Shown here in pieces: positions 11,061-19,800 of a stretch of DNA of 64,000 nucleotides. The notes beneath the pieces were generated by a model, which did no database searches, was not told where the DNA came from, and worked only from the letters and a program-made list of their open reading frames with translations. The stretch comes from Neorhizobium petrolearium (GTDB lineage: Bacteria; Pseudomonadota; Alphaproteobacteria; Rhizobiales; Rhizobiaceae), in NCBI RefSeq assembly GCF_017873175.1, contig NZ_JAGGJW010000012.1:124001-188000 (forward strand). Direction: 5' to 3'. Made by a program: the position numbers and the translations under genes. Position 1 is the first letter of the stretch; each line of letters opens with the position of its first letter.

Positions 11061-11788
11061 TGGCCGGTGAATCCCTTCTGAAGGTCCAGGGTGTCGAGAC
11101 CTATTACGGCAACATTCGCGCGCTGGCGGGTGTCGATGTCGAGGTCAACAAGGGCGAGATCGTCAGTCTGATCGGCGCCAACGGCGCCGGCAAGTCGACC
11201 CTGATGATGACGATCTGCGGCAGTCCGCAGGCCCGTAACGGACAGGTCATCTTCGATGGCGAAGACATCACCCGCCTTCCGACACATCTGATCGCTCGCA
11301 AGCGGATCGCGCAATCTCCGGAAGGCCGGCGCATTTTTCCGCGCATGACCGTTCTGGAAAATCTGCAGATGGGCGCGGGCCTCGATAACCTCAAATATTT
11401 CGCCGAGGACGTCGAGAAGATTTTTACGCTCTTCCCGCGCCTCAAAGAGCGCCAGAGCCAGCGCGGCGGTACGCTCTCGGGCGGCGAGCAGCAGATGTTG
11501 TCGATCGGGCGCGCGCTGATGGCGCGGCCGAAGCTGCTGCTGCTTGACGAGCCGTCGCTGGGCCTGGCGCCTCTCATCGTCAAAGGGATTTTCGAGGCGA
11601 TCAAGAAGCTCAACCAGGAGGAGGGACTGACCGTCTTCCTCGTCGAGCAGAATGCATTCGCGGCACTCAAGCTTTCCGACCGGGCCTATGTCATGGTCAA
11701 CGGCAAAGTAACGATGAGCGGGCCTGGCAGGGAGCTTCTCGCCAATCCGGAAGTGCGCGCCGCGTATCTCGAAGGCGGACGTCACTGA
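11060..11788 (+). CDS. livF: Branched-chain amino acid ABC transporter ATP-binding protein LivF
   Basis: Second ATPase subunit (242 aa) of the HAAT importer. Walker A is GANGAGKST, the signature is LSGGEQQMLSIGRALM, Walker B is LLLLDEPSLGLAP, and the switch-region histidine position is occupied by Gln in FLVEQNAFAAL, as is normal for LivF. The start overlaps the livG stop by one base. A small membrane-protein gene starts 24 bp after the stop, so the transcript probably continues. Confidence 0.95.
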   Translation: MAGESLLKVQGVETYYGNIRALAGVDVEVNKGEIVSLIGANGAGKSTLMMTICGSPQARNGQVIFDGEDITRLPTHLIARKRIAQSPEGRRIFPRMTVLENLQMGAGLDNLKYFAEDVEKIFTLFPRLKERQSQRGGTLSGGEQQMLSIGRALMARPKLLLLDEPSLGLAPLIVKGIFEAIKKLNQEEGLTVFLVEQNAFAALKLSDRAYVMVNGKVTMSGPGRELLANPEVRAAYLEGGRH

Positions 11789-11812
11789 CCGGGCCGCGAA
11801 GGGAGATTTGAT

Positions 11813-12166
11813 ATGCAGGGACTTTTCTTCGAAGACGATACCGGTGTCCGCTACGTCCTGCGCTTTCTCGTCATGCTGATCGGTTTCTGGACCGCCTGGC
11901 GTACCGGCAAGGCGGTCGCGGACGGCTGGAGCGGCCTGCCGACGGTGATCGTCTATACGCTCCTTCTCGGGGTCGTGATGCGTTTCATGCATTACGCGCT
12001 CTTCCAGGGGCCGTTCATCAGCGCCTTTTACTACGTGATCGACGTGGTGCTTCTCTCGATCTTCTCGATCGCCGGATTCCGCCTGCGCCGGACGCGCCAG
12101 ATGGTGCAGAATTACTACTGGCTCTATGAGCCGACCTCCGCTTTTTCATGGAAGAAGAAAGATTGA
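11813..12166 (+). CDS. Small conserved membrane protein of the liv operon (DUF6867-like)
   Basis: A 117-aa protein with three hydrophobic segments (about 17-35, 43-60 and 68-90) and a basic C-terminal end (WKKKD). It resembles the small DUF6867-type proteins that I recall being encoded after livF in rhizobia. The identification is from memory of the sequence style and cannot be verified here. A GGGAG motif precedes the ATG at 11813. Co-location with the transporter suggests an accessory role at the membrane, but no function is assigned. Confidence 0.75.
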   Translation: MQGLFFEDDTGVRYVLRFLVMLIGFWTAWRTGKAVADGWSGLPTVIVYTLLLGVVMRFMHYALFQGPFISAFYYVIDVVLLSIFSIAGFRLRRTRQMVQNYYWLYEPTSAFSWKKKD

Positions 12167-12308
12167 CAGGTGGAGTTTTCTGCCCTCAGATTGATTCAGG
12201 TCGAGCCTCAGACTGAAACCTAGAGTGGAACAATTTCCGGCACGGTCATGGTGGGTATTGTGCTGGCTTTTCAAACCAAACCCGCTTTAAGAAACTGGGA
12301 GTAAATCA

Positions 12309-13424
12309 ATGAAGAAGTCTCTTCTTTCCGCTGTTGCGCTGACGGCCATGGTCGCTTTCAGCGGCAGCGCATGGGCCGATATCCTCGTCGGCGTCGGCGG
12401 ACCGCTCACCGGCCCGAACGCCGCCTTCGGCGCGCAGCTGCAGAAGGGCGCCGAGCAGGCTGCTGCTGACATCAATGCCGCCGGCGGCATCAACGGGGAA
12501 AAGATCAAGATCGTTCTCGGTGACGACGTTTCCGACGCCAAGCAGGGCGTTTCGGTCGCCAACAAGTTCGTCGCTGACGGTGTGAAGTTCGTCGTCGGCC
12601 ACTTCAACTCGGGCGTATCGATCCCGGCTTCTGAAGTCTATGCCGAAAACGGCATCATCCAGGTCACGCCGGCATCCACCAACCCGACCTTCACCGAGCG
12701 CGATCTTTGGAACACCTTCCGCACCTGCGGCCGTGACGACCAGCAGGGCGGGGTTGCCGGCAAGTACATCGCCGACAACTTCAAGGACGGCAAGGTCGCC
12801 GTTATCCATGACAAGACCCCATACGGTCAGGGCCTCGCCGACGAAACCAAGAAGGCGATGAACGCCGCCGGCGTCAAGGAAGTGCTCTACGAAGGCGTCA
12901 CCACCGGCGACAAGGACTTCTCGGCTCTGATCGCCAAGATGAAGCAAGCCGGTGTCACGCTCGTCTACTGGGGCGGTCTGCACACCGAGGCGGGCCTCAT
13001 CATGCGCCAGATGAAGGATCAGGGCATCAAGGCTCCGATGATGTCGGGTGATGGTATCGTTTCGAACGAGCTTGCCTCGATCGCTGGCGACGCCGTTGAC
13101 GGCACGCTGATGACGTTCGCTCCCGACCCGCGCAAGAACCCGGCTGCCAAGGAGCTCGTCGAGAAGTTCCGCAAGGCTGGTTTCGAGCCGGAAGCCTATA
13201 CGCTCTACTCCTACGCTGCTCTGCAGATCATCGCGGAAGCTGCCAAGAAGGCCGGTTCGACGGAAGGCGAGAAAGTCGCCGAGACCATGAAGTCTTCGGG
13301 TCCGTGGAAGACTGCGATCGGCGAGATCGGCTTCAACGAGAAGGGCGACATCACCCGTCCGGACTATGTCATGTACAAGTGGGGCAAGGGCGCCGACGGC
13401 AAGTACACCTATACCGAGATGTGA
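12309..13424 (+). CDS. livK: Branched-chain amino acid ABC transporter substrate-binding protein
   Basis: Periplasmic Leu/Ile/Val-binding protein (371 aa, type I periplasmic fold) delivering substrate to LivHM. A clear Sec signal peptide ends at about residue 23 (GSAWA before DILVG). Family motifs are GPLTGPNAAFGAQLQKGAEQA and VGHFNSGVSIPASEVY. The ATG at 12309 follows a GGGAG. A 142-bp gap separates it from the upstream gene, so it may have its own promoter. A strong hairpin terminator follows. The close homologue name (LivK, LivJ or BraC) is a convention choice. Confidence 0.93.
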   Translation: MKKSLLSAVALTAMVAFSGSAWADILVGVGGPLTGPNAAFGAQLQKGAEQAAADINAAGGINGEKIKIVLGDDVSDAKQGVSVANKFVADGVKFVVGHFNSGVSIPASEVYAENGIIQVTPASTNPTFTERDLWNTFRTCGRDDQQGGVAGKYIADNFKDGKVAVIHDKTPYGQGLADETKKAMNAAGVKEVLYEGVTTGDKDFSALIAKMKQAGVTLVYWGGLHTEAGLIMRQMKDQGIKAPMMSGDGIVSNELASIAGDAVDGTLMTFAPDPRKNPAAKELVEKFRKAGFEPEAYTLYSYAALQIIAEAAKKAGSTEGEKVAETMKSSGPWKTAIGEIGFNEKGDITRPDYVMYKWGKGADGKYTYTEM

Positions 13425-13724
13425 TTTCGTTGCGGGGGCACCCGTACGAAAGAAGTCGCGGAAGCCCGGCATTGCCGGGCTTCCTTGCGTTTGGAACGGC
13501 TGCAGGCAGTCGGACGGTGATTGGGCATCGGGAACACATATAAAAGGTCGATGCTGCCGAGCGCATTCATCTGTTACCTCGGCGGGAGGAGGATATTCCC
13601 GTCGACATCAAACGCGAGGCCCATATACGGGGGGGCAATCGAAAATAAGCTGTTGGTACCGGACTTGGAAATTGCCGCCGTTGGTGCATATTAACAAATG
13701 TCATCCAACGGGGGAGATCAGGTT
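13425..13724. other. Intergenic stretch without a gene
   Basis: Holds the liv terminator (13460-13490). The remainder, up to the glycine-rich gene, has scattered open frames that do not look coding, and I see no RNA gene. A GGGGGAG near 13710-13716 serves the next gene. Confidence 0.6.
13460..13490 (+). terminator. Rho-independent terminator after the liv cluster
   Basis: A perfect 11-bp stem GGAAGCCCGGC / GCCGGGCTTCC with a 3-nt loop (13460-13484) is followed by a short T-rich run. It lies 36 bp after the livK-type stop codon, so it should end the liv transcript. Confidence 0.75.
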
Positions 13725-14018
13725 ATGGATTTAAGTGCCATTATTGCCCAGATCATCGGCGGTGCAGTCGGCGGAACGGCAGGCGGAAAAATTCTGAAAG
13801 ATTCTGACCTCGGTCAGATCGGGAATCTCATAGCTGGCGCAGTCGGAGGCGTTGGCGGCGGTTCTATCCTCGGCTCAATGCTTGGCGCCGGCGGCGCGGC
13901 GGCGGGAGGCATCGACATCGCGGCTCTTGCCGGCCAGTTCGTCGGCGGCGGTGTTTCCGGCCTTGTTGTTCAAATCATCGTTGGTCTGGTCATCAACAAG
14001 CTTTTCAAGAAAACCTGA
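13725..14018 (+). CDS. Small glycine-zipper membrane-like protein, unknown function
   Basis: A 97-aa protein very rich in Gly, Ala, Ile and Val, with repeated GxxxG/GGxxGG spacing (GGAVGGTAGG, GAVGGVGGGS, GAGGAAAGG) and a hydrophobic C-terminal helix ending in the basic KLFKKT. The ATG at 13725 is preferred because GGGGGAG stands 8 bp upstream; the in-frame ATG at 13698 has no ribosome site. There is no signal peptide of the usual kind. Glycine-zipper proteins often self-associate in membranes, but I do not recognise a named family and assign no function. It sits alone between a terminator and a convergent two-component pair. Confidence 0.6.
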   Translation: MDLSAIIAQIIGGAVGGTAGGKILKDSDLGQIGNLIAGAVGGVGGGSILGSMLGAGGAAAGGIDIAALAGQFVGGGVSGLVVQIIVGLVINKLFKKT

Positions 14019-14221
14019 CTGCAGCGACACATCGAATGGCAGGGCAGGGAGGCAATCGTTCTGCTGCTTTCCCGTGATGTCGTCGCACGCAAGCTTTGAT
14101 ATCTGCGATATCTGCCTGCCCGGCGGGTACAATGGCCCCGCTATGTAATCATTTGGCCGGCGGCGTTTGCCTGGCCGTAGGCGTTCGTTTTTCACGGCGG
14201 ACCGCTCGATCGTTCAGGCCG

Positions 14222-15160
14222 TCACGCCGACCGCTCTTCACCATGCAGGACATGGGCGGCCTTGACGGCAGCCGAGGCACGGTTCTCAACGCCGAGCTTC
14301 ACATAGATCTGTTCGAGATGCTTGTTCACCGTGCGGGCCGAGAGGCCTAGGATATCGCCTATGTCGCGGTTCGATTTTCCCTTGGCGATCCACAGCAGGA
14401 CTTCGGATTCGCGCTGGGTTATCGGGAAATGCTGGCGCAGCACCTCGTCGTCGGGGCGTCTGTTGCCGGCGGTCAGGCGGAAGAGGTGTTCGTCGGCGCC
14501 GATCGCCCCGAGGAAGGTGAATTGCAGGCTTGCCTGGCCGTTCTGATCCAGCGAGAAGGCGGCGTCGCGGGCAAAGCCCGGTCTATTGCGTTCCGCCATC
14601 CAGGCGGCGATGCGGCGGGAGACGATGTCGAGCCCGTCGTCGCTGCCGGTCGCGGCATTGACGAGCCGGGTCGCCTGCGGCGTCGACCAATGGATCGTTC
14701 CGTTGGCCTTCACGGCAAGCAGATGGCGACCGGCAGCGTCGAGCGCTACCCGGGCGCTCTGGGCTGAGCGGGCATTGGAAAGATGGACGCGGATACGGGC
14801 GCGCAATTCGTCGATATTGATCGGCTTCGTCAGGTAATCGACGCCGCCGGAATCGAGCGCATGCACCACATGCTCGGTCTCGGTGAGCCCGGTCATGAAG
14901 ATCACCGGCACCTGCGCCACAGCAGCGTTTGTCTTAAGCTTGCGGCAGGTCTGGAAACCATCCATGCCGGGCATGACCGCATCGAGCAGGATGAGGTCCG
15001 GTGTGATGCGCTCGACGATGTTCAGCGCCGCCTGGCCAGACGTGGCAATCAGCACCGAGAAACCGGATCCTTCCAGTGCCTCGGTGAGGAAACCCAGCGC
15101 TTCGGGGCTGTCGTCCACCAGAAGGACGATATCGCGCGGCAGGACCGTCTCAGCCATCAT
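14222..15160 (-). CDS. LuxR-type response regulator paired with the NCS1-kinase fusion
   Basis: A 312-aa two-domain regulator. The N-terminal receiver has the acidic pair in LLVDDSPEA, the phospho-acceptor Asp60 in LILLDAVMPG, and the conserved Lys in YLTKPI. The middle region (about 130-230) resembles a PAS-like segment without a clear ligand motif. A C-terminal LuxR/FixJ helix-turn-helix occupies about 245-300 (TQRESEVLLWIAKGKSNRDI). Its start overlaps the upstream kinase gene by 11 bp, so the two are co-translated and presumably form a cognate pair. The regulon is unknown. Proximity to liv and urt makes nitrogen or nucleobase metabolism plausible but unproven. Confidence 0.9.
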   Translation of the reverse strand: MMAETVLPRDIVLLVDDSPEALGFLTEALEGSGFSVLIATSGQAALNIVERITPDLILLDAVMPGMDGFQTCRKLKTNAAVAQVPVIFMTGLTETEHVVHALDSGGVDYLTKPINIDELRARIRVHLSNARSAQSARVALDAAGRHLLAVKANGTIHWSTPQATRLVNAATGSDDGLDIVSRRIAAWMAERNRPGFARDAAFSLDQNGQASLQFTFLGAIGADEHLFRLTAGNRRPDDEVLRQHFPITQRESEVLLWIAKGKSNRDIGDILGLSARTVNKHLEQIYVKLGVENRASAAVKAAHVLHGEERSA

Positions 15161-18100
15161 TCGTCCTCTCTGCCTCCAGCCAGGTCAGGAATTTCATATA
15201 GCCGGCGAGATCAAAAGCCTGCATGTAGGCGCCAAGTTCCTCGGCGAAGGGGCGATGTTCCTCCTGCTTCGCGAGATCGGCGAGCTTTGCCTCGATGCCG
15301 CGCACGTAGCCGATTTCTCCGAGCCGCAAAAGGTCCTGCACATGGTTCGTCCCCGGACTTTTGATCGGTTTTTTCGGGCCGGCGGGAAGCGTGGGCGCCA
15401 CCTCGTTCTCGTAGATCCAGACAAGACCGAGATGAGCGGCGAGCTTGTCTGCCAGCCGGCGGATATCGACGGGTTTGGCGATCGCGTCGCTATGGCCTTC
15501 GTCGCCGGTATTTGCACCGGAACCATCTCCGATATTGGCCGACAGCATGATGACAGGCGCGGTCTGGCCGATTTCGCGAAGCTTGCCGACGAGTTGCCAG
15601 CCACTCATGCCGGGCATCGAAATATCGACGAGATAGAGGTCCGGCGTCAGGCCCTCGATCAGCGTCAGGCAGTCCGGACCGCTGCCTGCGGTCAACACCA
15701 CGAAATCCATCGGAACCAGCACTTCCCGCATCAGGTCGCGATGGTCCTCATTGTCGTCCACCACCATGATGGTGCGGCGAGGGCCGGTATAGGAGACGAT
15801 CTTCTTTTCTGCCGCCGGCGCCGTATTCGGCCGCTCCACAGCCGACAGCATCAGCCGTACGCGGAAGGTCGAGCCCTCGTCCTTCTTGCTGCTCGCCGCA
15901 ATCTCACCGCCGAGCGTATTGGTCAGGAGCTGGGTGATGGTAAGTCCGAGGCCAAGACCCGGCATGGGGCGGATGCTGTCGGCTTCGCCGCGCTGGAAGG
16001 GCTCATAGATACGGGCGAGGTCCTTCTCCGCGATGCCTCGGCCGGTATCGGAGATGGTAAAGGTCGCGACCTGGCTGCGATAGGCAACGTCGAAACGCAC
16101 CTTGCCCTCGTCGGTGAACTTGATCGCGTTGGAGAGCAGGTTGACGAGAATCTGGCGCAGCCGCTTCTCGTCGGTGCGGACATACTGGGGTAGGGCACGG
16201 GAGCGTTGATGCTCGAATTCGAGCCCTTTGGCCTGCGCCTGCAGCCCGAACATTTCGACGATCTGGTCGAGAAAGTCCTGGATGTTGATTTCGTTGGAGT
16301 AAACCTGCAGGCGGCCTGCCTCGATCTTCGAAATGTCGAGCAGCCCGTCGATGAGGCCCGACAGATGGTCGGCAGAGCGCTTGATGACCTTGATCGCCGA
16401 CTGGCGGGGAGCGGGGATCGTCTCGTCCCGCTCGAGGATCTGGGCATAGCCCAATACGGCGTTGAGCGGCGTGCGCAGTTCATGTGAGAGGCCGACGACA
16501 TAGCGGCTCTTGGCGCGGTTGGCGGATTCCGCTGTTTCCTTTGCCTCTTGAAGAGCGGCATCGGTCTTCTTGTGGGCGGCAATTTCCTTGAGCAGCAAGG
16601 TGTTCTGGCGAGAGGATTCCTCTTCCGCTACGACACGGCTGTCATGGGCGAGCACGTAGAACCAGGAGACGATGCCGGCAATGATGGCGAAAACGAAGAA
16701 GACGATCAGCACCGTTCCCAGGATCACTTCGGCGTTGGCGGGCGCGGCCCGGCTCACCTGATAGGCGATCATGGCAAGGATCGCCCCGATCATCGAGATC
16801 GAGATGATGGCCGTCATGGCATAACGACCGAGGCGGGTCGTAAGACGCGTAATGACGCTCTCCGGCAGGAAGGAGCGGGCAACGGTACCCACCTGCGTGT
16901 TCAGCCGGGCGTTCGGCTTGCACATGTCGTGACAGCGGCTGTCAAGAGAGCAGCAGAGTGAGCAGATCGGTGCGGCATAGGCCGGACACCAGGCCATGTC
17001 TTCCGGCTCAAATGGATGTTCACAGATGGAGCAGGTGATCGAGCCGAGGCTTTTCCAGCTCTGGCGCGGTTTGCGGGCAAGATAGAATTGGCCGCGCGTT
17101 GCGAAGGCGATTGCGGGCGAGATCACGAAGGCGATCAACGTCACGTAAGTGGCAAGCGAAGCCATCAGCGGCCCGAACAGGCCGAAATGGGCGGCAAGTG
17201 CTACGCTGGCCGAGCCCAACATCGCGCCCAGCCCGACGGGGTTCACATCATAGAGGTGGGCGCGCTTGAATTCTATGCCAGGTGGAGCAAGGCCGAGCGG
17301 CTTGTTGATGAACAGGTCGGCCGAGATCGTGCAGAGCCAGGACATGGCGATGATCGAGAAGATGCCGAGGGTAGCTTCCAGCAGACGATAGATGCCGAGT
17401 TCCATCAGCAGCAGCGCAATCGCCACGTTGAAGACCAGCCAGACGACGCGGCCGGGATGGCTATGAGTGAGCCGCGAGAAGAAATTTGACCAGGCGAGCG
17501 AGCCAGCATAGGCATTCATCACGTTGATCTTGAGCTGCGAGACGACCACGAAGGCGGCCATCAAGAGAAGTGCCGCCGTCTCGTTCGGGATCATGTAGCC
17601 GAAGGCGGCGAGATACATATGGGCCGGATCGGCGGCCTCGCCGATCGGAACGCCGGTCGACAATGTCAACACGGCGAGGAACGAGCCTGCCAGAAGTTTC
17701 GGCACGCCGACCACGACCCAGCCGGGGCCGGCCAGGAAGATCGCCAGCCGATGGCGCCATTTGCGCAGGCCCTCCGGCGGCAGGAAGCGAAGGAAGTCCA
17801 CCTGCTCACCGATCTGCGGCATCAGCGCCAGGATGACCGCAGATGCCGCGCCGAATTCGATGAGGTCGAAGGGAGCCACGCCACCCGCCTCGGCGTTCGA
17901 ATGATGGATGCCGGCAAAGGCGCGCCAGAGATCGAATTTCTCCCAGTCAAGCAAGGCGATGAACACGAAGGGGAGGATATTCAGCACGATCCAGAAGGGC
18001 TGTGTCAGGAGTTGAAACCGCGAGATCAGCCGAACGCCGTAGATGACAAGCGGAATTACTACCGCAGCGCTGATGATATACCCGATCCAGGGCGGAATGC

Positions 18101-18536
18101 CGAAGGCGAGATCCAGCGCGCCGGTCATGATCGAGGCCTCGATCGCGAACAGCATGAAGGTGAAGCTCGCATAAATCAACGAGGTGATGGTCGAACCGAT
18201 ATAGCCGAAGCCGGCACCGCGGGTCAGAAGATCGATATCGACGCCGTGGCGGATGGCGTAGCGGCTGATCGGCAGGCCGATGACCAGCATGGCGACGGCG
18301 GCCGCGACGATCGCGAAAAAGGCGTTCGTCGTACCGTAGGAGAGGGTGATCGTGCCGCCGATCGCTTCGAGCGCCAGGAAGGAGATCGCGCCAATGGCGG
18401 TCTGGGAAATGCGGCTCGACGAAAAGCGGCGGGCGCTCTTGGCGGTGAAACGCAGTGCATAATCCTCAAGCGTCTGGTTGGCGACCCAACGGTTGTATTC
18501 GCGCCGGACGGGGATGATGCGTTGTCGCGCTGCCAT
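15150..18536 (-). CDS. NCS1-permease / Cys-rich / hybrid histidine kinase-receiver fusion
   Basis: An 1128-aa membrane sensor. Residues 1-490 form an NCS1 (nucleobase:cation symporter)-like permease with about twelve hydrophobic segments (start YNRWVANQTLEDYALRFT). A cysteine cluster follows at 502-539: CxxC, then Cys517, Cys525, Cys528, Cys529, Cys535 and Cys539, which looks like a zinc-ribbon or redox module. Two more helices span about 570-630, then a coiled coil leads into the HisKA H-box with His685 (SHELRTPLNAV), the N box near 799-806 (NLLSNAIKF), G boxes (DTGRGI, GLGLGL), and a C-terminal receiver with Asp971 and Lys1021. This suggests a transporter-derived receptor reporting substrate or flux to the adjacent LuxR regulator. 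Substrate identity is unknown; purines, pyrimidines or related compounds would fit the NCS1 family. Confidence 0.9.
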   Translation of the reverse strand: MAARQRIIPVRREYNRWVANQTLEDYALRFTAKSARRFSSSRISQTAIGAISFLALEAIGGTITLSYGTTNAFFAIVAAAVAMLVIGLPISRYAIRHGVDIDLLTRGAGFGYIGSTITSLIYASFTFMLFAIEASIMTGALDLAFGIPPWIGYIISAAVVIPLVIYGVRLISRFQLLTQPFWIVLNILPFVFIALLDWEKFDLWRAFAGIHHSNAEAGGVAPFDLIEFGAASAVILALMPQIGEQVDFLRFLPPEGLRKWRHRLAIFLAGPGWVVVGVPKLLAGSFLAVLTLSTGVPIGEAADPAHMYLAAFGYMIPNETAALLLMAAFVVVSQLKINVMNAYAGSLAWSNFFSRLTHSHPGRVVWLVFNVAIALLLMELGIYRLLEATLGIFSIIAMSWLCTISADLFINKPLGLAPPGIEFKRAHLYDVNPVGLGAMLGSASVALAAHFGLFGPLMASLATYVTLIAFVISPAIAFATRGQFYLARKPRQSWKSLGSITCSICEHPFEPEDMAWCPAYAAPICSLCCSLDSRCHDMCKPNARLNTQVGTVARSFLPESVITRLTTRLGRYAMTAIISISMIGAILAMIAYQVSRAAPANAEVILGTVLIVFFVFAIIAGIVSWFYVLAHDSRVVAEEESSRQNTLLLKEIAAHKKTDAALQEAKETAESANRAKSRYVVGLSHELRTPLNAVLGYAQILERDETIPAPRQSAIKVIKRSADHLSGLIDGLLDISKIEAGRLQVYSNEINIQDFLDQIVEMFGLQAQAKGLEFEHQRSRALPQYVRTDEKRLRQILVNLLSNAIKFTDEGKVRFDVAYRSQVATFTISDTGRGIAEKDLARIYEPFQRGEADSIRPMPGLGLGLTITQLLTNTLGGEIAASSKKDEGSTFRVRLMLSAVERPNTAPAAEKKIVSYTGPRRTIMVVDDNEDHRDLMREVLVPMDFVVLTAGSGPDCLTLIEGLTPDLYLVDISMPGMSGWQLVGKLREIGQTAPVIMLSANIGDGSGANTGDEGHSDAIAKPVDIRRLADKLAAHLGLVWIYENEVAPTLPAGPKKPIKSPGTNHVQDLLRLGEIGYVRGIEAKLADLAKQEEHRPFAEELGAYMQAFDLAGYMKFLTWLEAERTNDG

Positions 18537-18735
18537 GCCTAATTTCTAGCACCCAAAAGAGAAAGATCATCGAATGGGCACTTTCGGCTGCAGCGCGGCG
18601 TTTTGCAAGCATGCTTTCGCAGGTGCGAAGTGTTGGCGCGAATTCATTCGTGTGTTTCGCCGTTTGTGACAGAGATGCGCTGCTTCAACAGGCACGCCCT
18701 GACAGAGCGTTCCTTCTGCCACACGTCCGGTAATA

Positions 18736-18785
18736 ATGTTCCAAGCTGCCACAACTGCGACACAGATGCTTGCAAGCTGGAACAT
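18736..18785. promoter_or_regulatory. Interrupted inverted repeat in the divergent region
   Basis: Arms ATGTTCCAAGCT (18736-18747) and AGCTGGAACAT (18775-18785) are inverted with one extra base on the left side. They lie between the minus-strand kinase gene and the plus-strand hydroxylase gene, about 45 bp before the latter. It could be an operator or a leader hairpin. The surrounding 292-bp gap (18537-18828) has no convincing gene. Confidence 0.3.
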
Positions 18786-18828
18786 GACGTCCCATGTCAA
18801 GTAACGTGCCAAAGCGGAAAAAGGCGTG

Positions 18829-19710
18829 ATGGCAAATGCCTTGCCCGCCCCAGATCAACCTTTCTTATCAGGCGCTTCACAAGTGAAACCGTCATCTCCT
18901 ACAATCCCTGAACCTGAACAAAGCTTCGGTACGACCGGTATCGCCCCGATGGGTCGTCCCAGTGCAATCACCCGCTTCTTCATGGCGGTCGTCGCCTGGG
19001 CGGAGCGATTGAATTTCAAATATGCCAAGCTCGGTAACCCGCCGGTTTATGACAATGCGACCTTCCCCTGGGCGGCCGAAATCGAGAAGGCGGCGCCTGC
19101 TATCCGCGCGGAGCTCGACCGAATTCTGGTCCGCAAGGACGAATTGCCGACCTTCCAGGACATTTCCACCGATGTGAAGACGATTTCGACCGACAGGGGC
19201 TGGAAGACGTTCTTCCTCCTCGGCTTCGGGGTGAGGTCAGAGCAGAACATCCAGGCATGCCCCGAGACCTGGAAAGCGATGCAGAAGATTCCGGGCCTGA
19301 CGACCGTGATGTTCTCGATCTTCGAGCCGGGGAAACACCTGCCGGCGCATCGCGGACCTTATAACGGCGTGTTGCGCCTCCATCTCGGTCTCATCGTGCC
19401 GGAGCCGCGCGACAAGCTGGCGATCCGAGTGAAGGATCAGATTTGCCACTGGGAGGAGGGCAAGGTCCTGATCTTCGACGATGCCTACGAGCACGAGGCC
19501 TGGAACCACACGGACAAGACCCGGGTCGTGCTTTTCGTCGACTTCGTCAAGCCGCTGAAATTCCCGGCAAGGTTCGTCAATTGGCTGCTCATGCACATGG
19601 CTATCTTCACACCCTTCATCAAGGAAGGGCTGGATAACCATAAGGAATGGGAAAAGAAGTTCTATGCGCAGGCGGAAGCCTGGCGAAACCGTCCCGAGGC
19701 GAAGGGCTGA
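18829..19710 (+). CDS. Aspartyl/asparaginyl beta-hydroxylase family protein (LpxO/OlsC-like)
   Basis: A 293-aa member of the Fe(II)/2-oxoglutarate-dependent aspartyl/asparaginyl beta-hydroxylase fold. Bacterial members such as LpxO and OlsC hydroxylate fatty acyl chains of lipid A or ornithine lipids at the membrane. Visible iron-site features are the His in PAHRGPYNGVLRLHLGL and the distal His in YEHEAWNHTDKTRVVL. A hydrophobic stretch near residue 240 (VNWLLMHMAIF) suits membrane attachment. A GTG at 18826 directly precedes the ATG at 18829; the ATG is preferred. The first 45 residues are Pro/Ser-rich and may be disordered. The substrate (lipid A or ornithine lipid) cannot be told from sequence. 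Confidence 0.85.
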   Translation: MANALPAPDQPFLSGASQVKPSSPTIPEPEQSFGTTGIAPMGRPSAITRFFMAVVAWAERLNFKYAKLGNPPVYDNATFPWAAEIEKAAPAIRAELDRILVRKDELPTFQDISTDVKTISTDRGWKTFFLLGFGVRSEQNIQACPETWKAMQKIPGLTTVMFSIFEPGKHLPAHRGPYNGVLRLHLGLIVPEPRDKLAIRVKDQICHWEEGKVLIFDDAYEHEAWNHTDKTRVVLFVDFVKPLKFPARFVNWLLMHMAIFTPFIKEGLDNHKEWEKKFYAQAEAWRNRPEAKG

Positions 19711-19800
19711 CAGCCCGTATTGTGTGCAGAAGGGAGGTGTCTCCCCTCTCGGGGTGGTCGTCCTGACAGAGGGCGGCTTTCTCGTTTCGACGGCCCGCGT

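Noticed and set aside
14098..14115. Tandem copy of GATATCTGC
   Set aside because: Only two short copies in a gene-free gap; not enough to call a repeat array or operator.
18567..18911. Small frames on both strands in the kinase/hydroxylase gap
   Set aside because: No ribosome site, no conserved-looking sequence, and they overlap the real hydroxylase start or a repeat.
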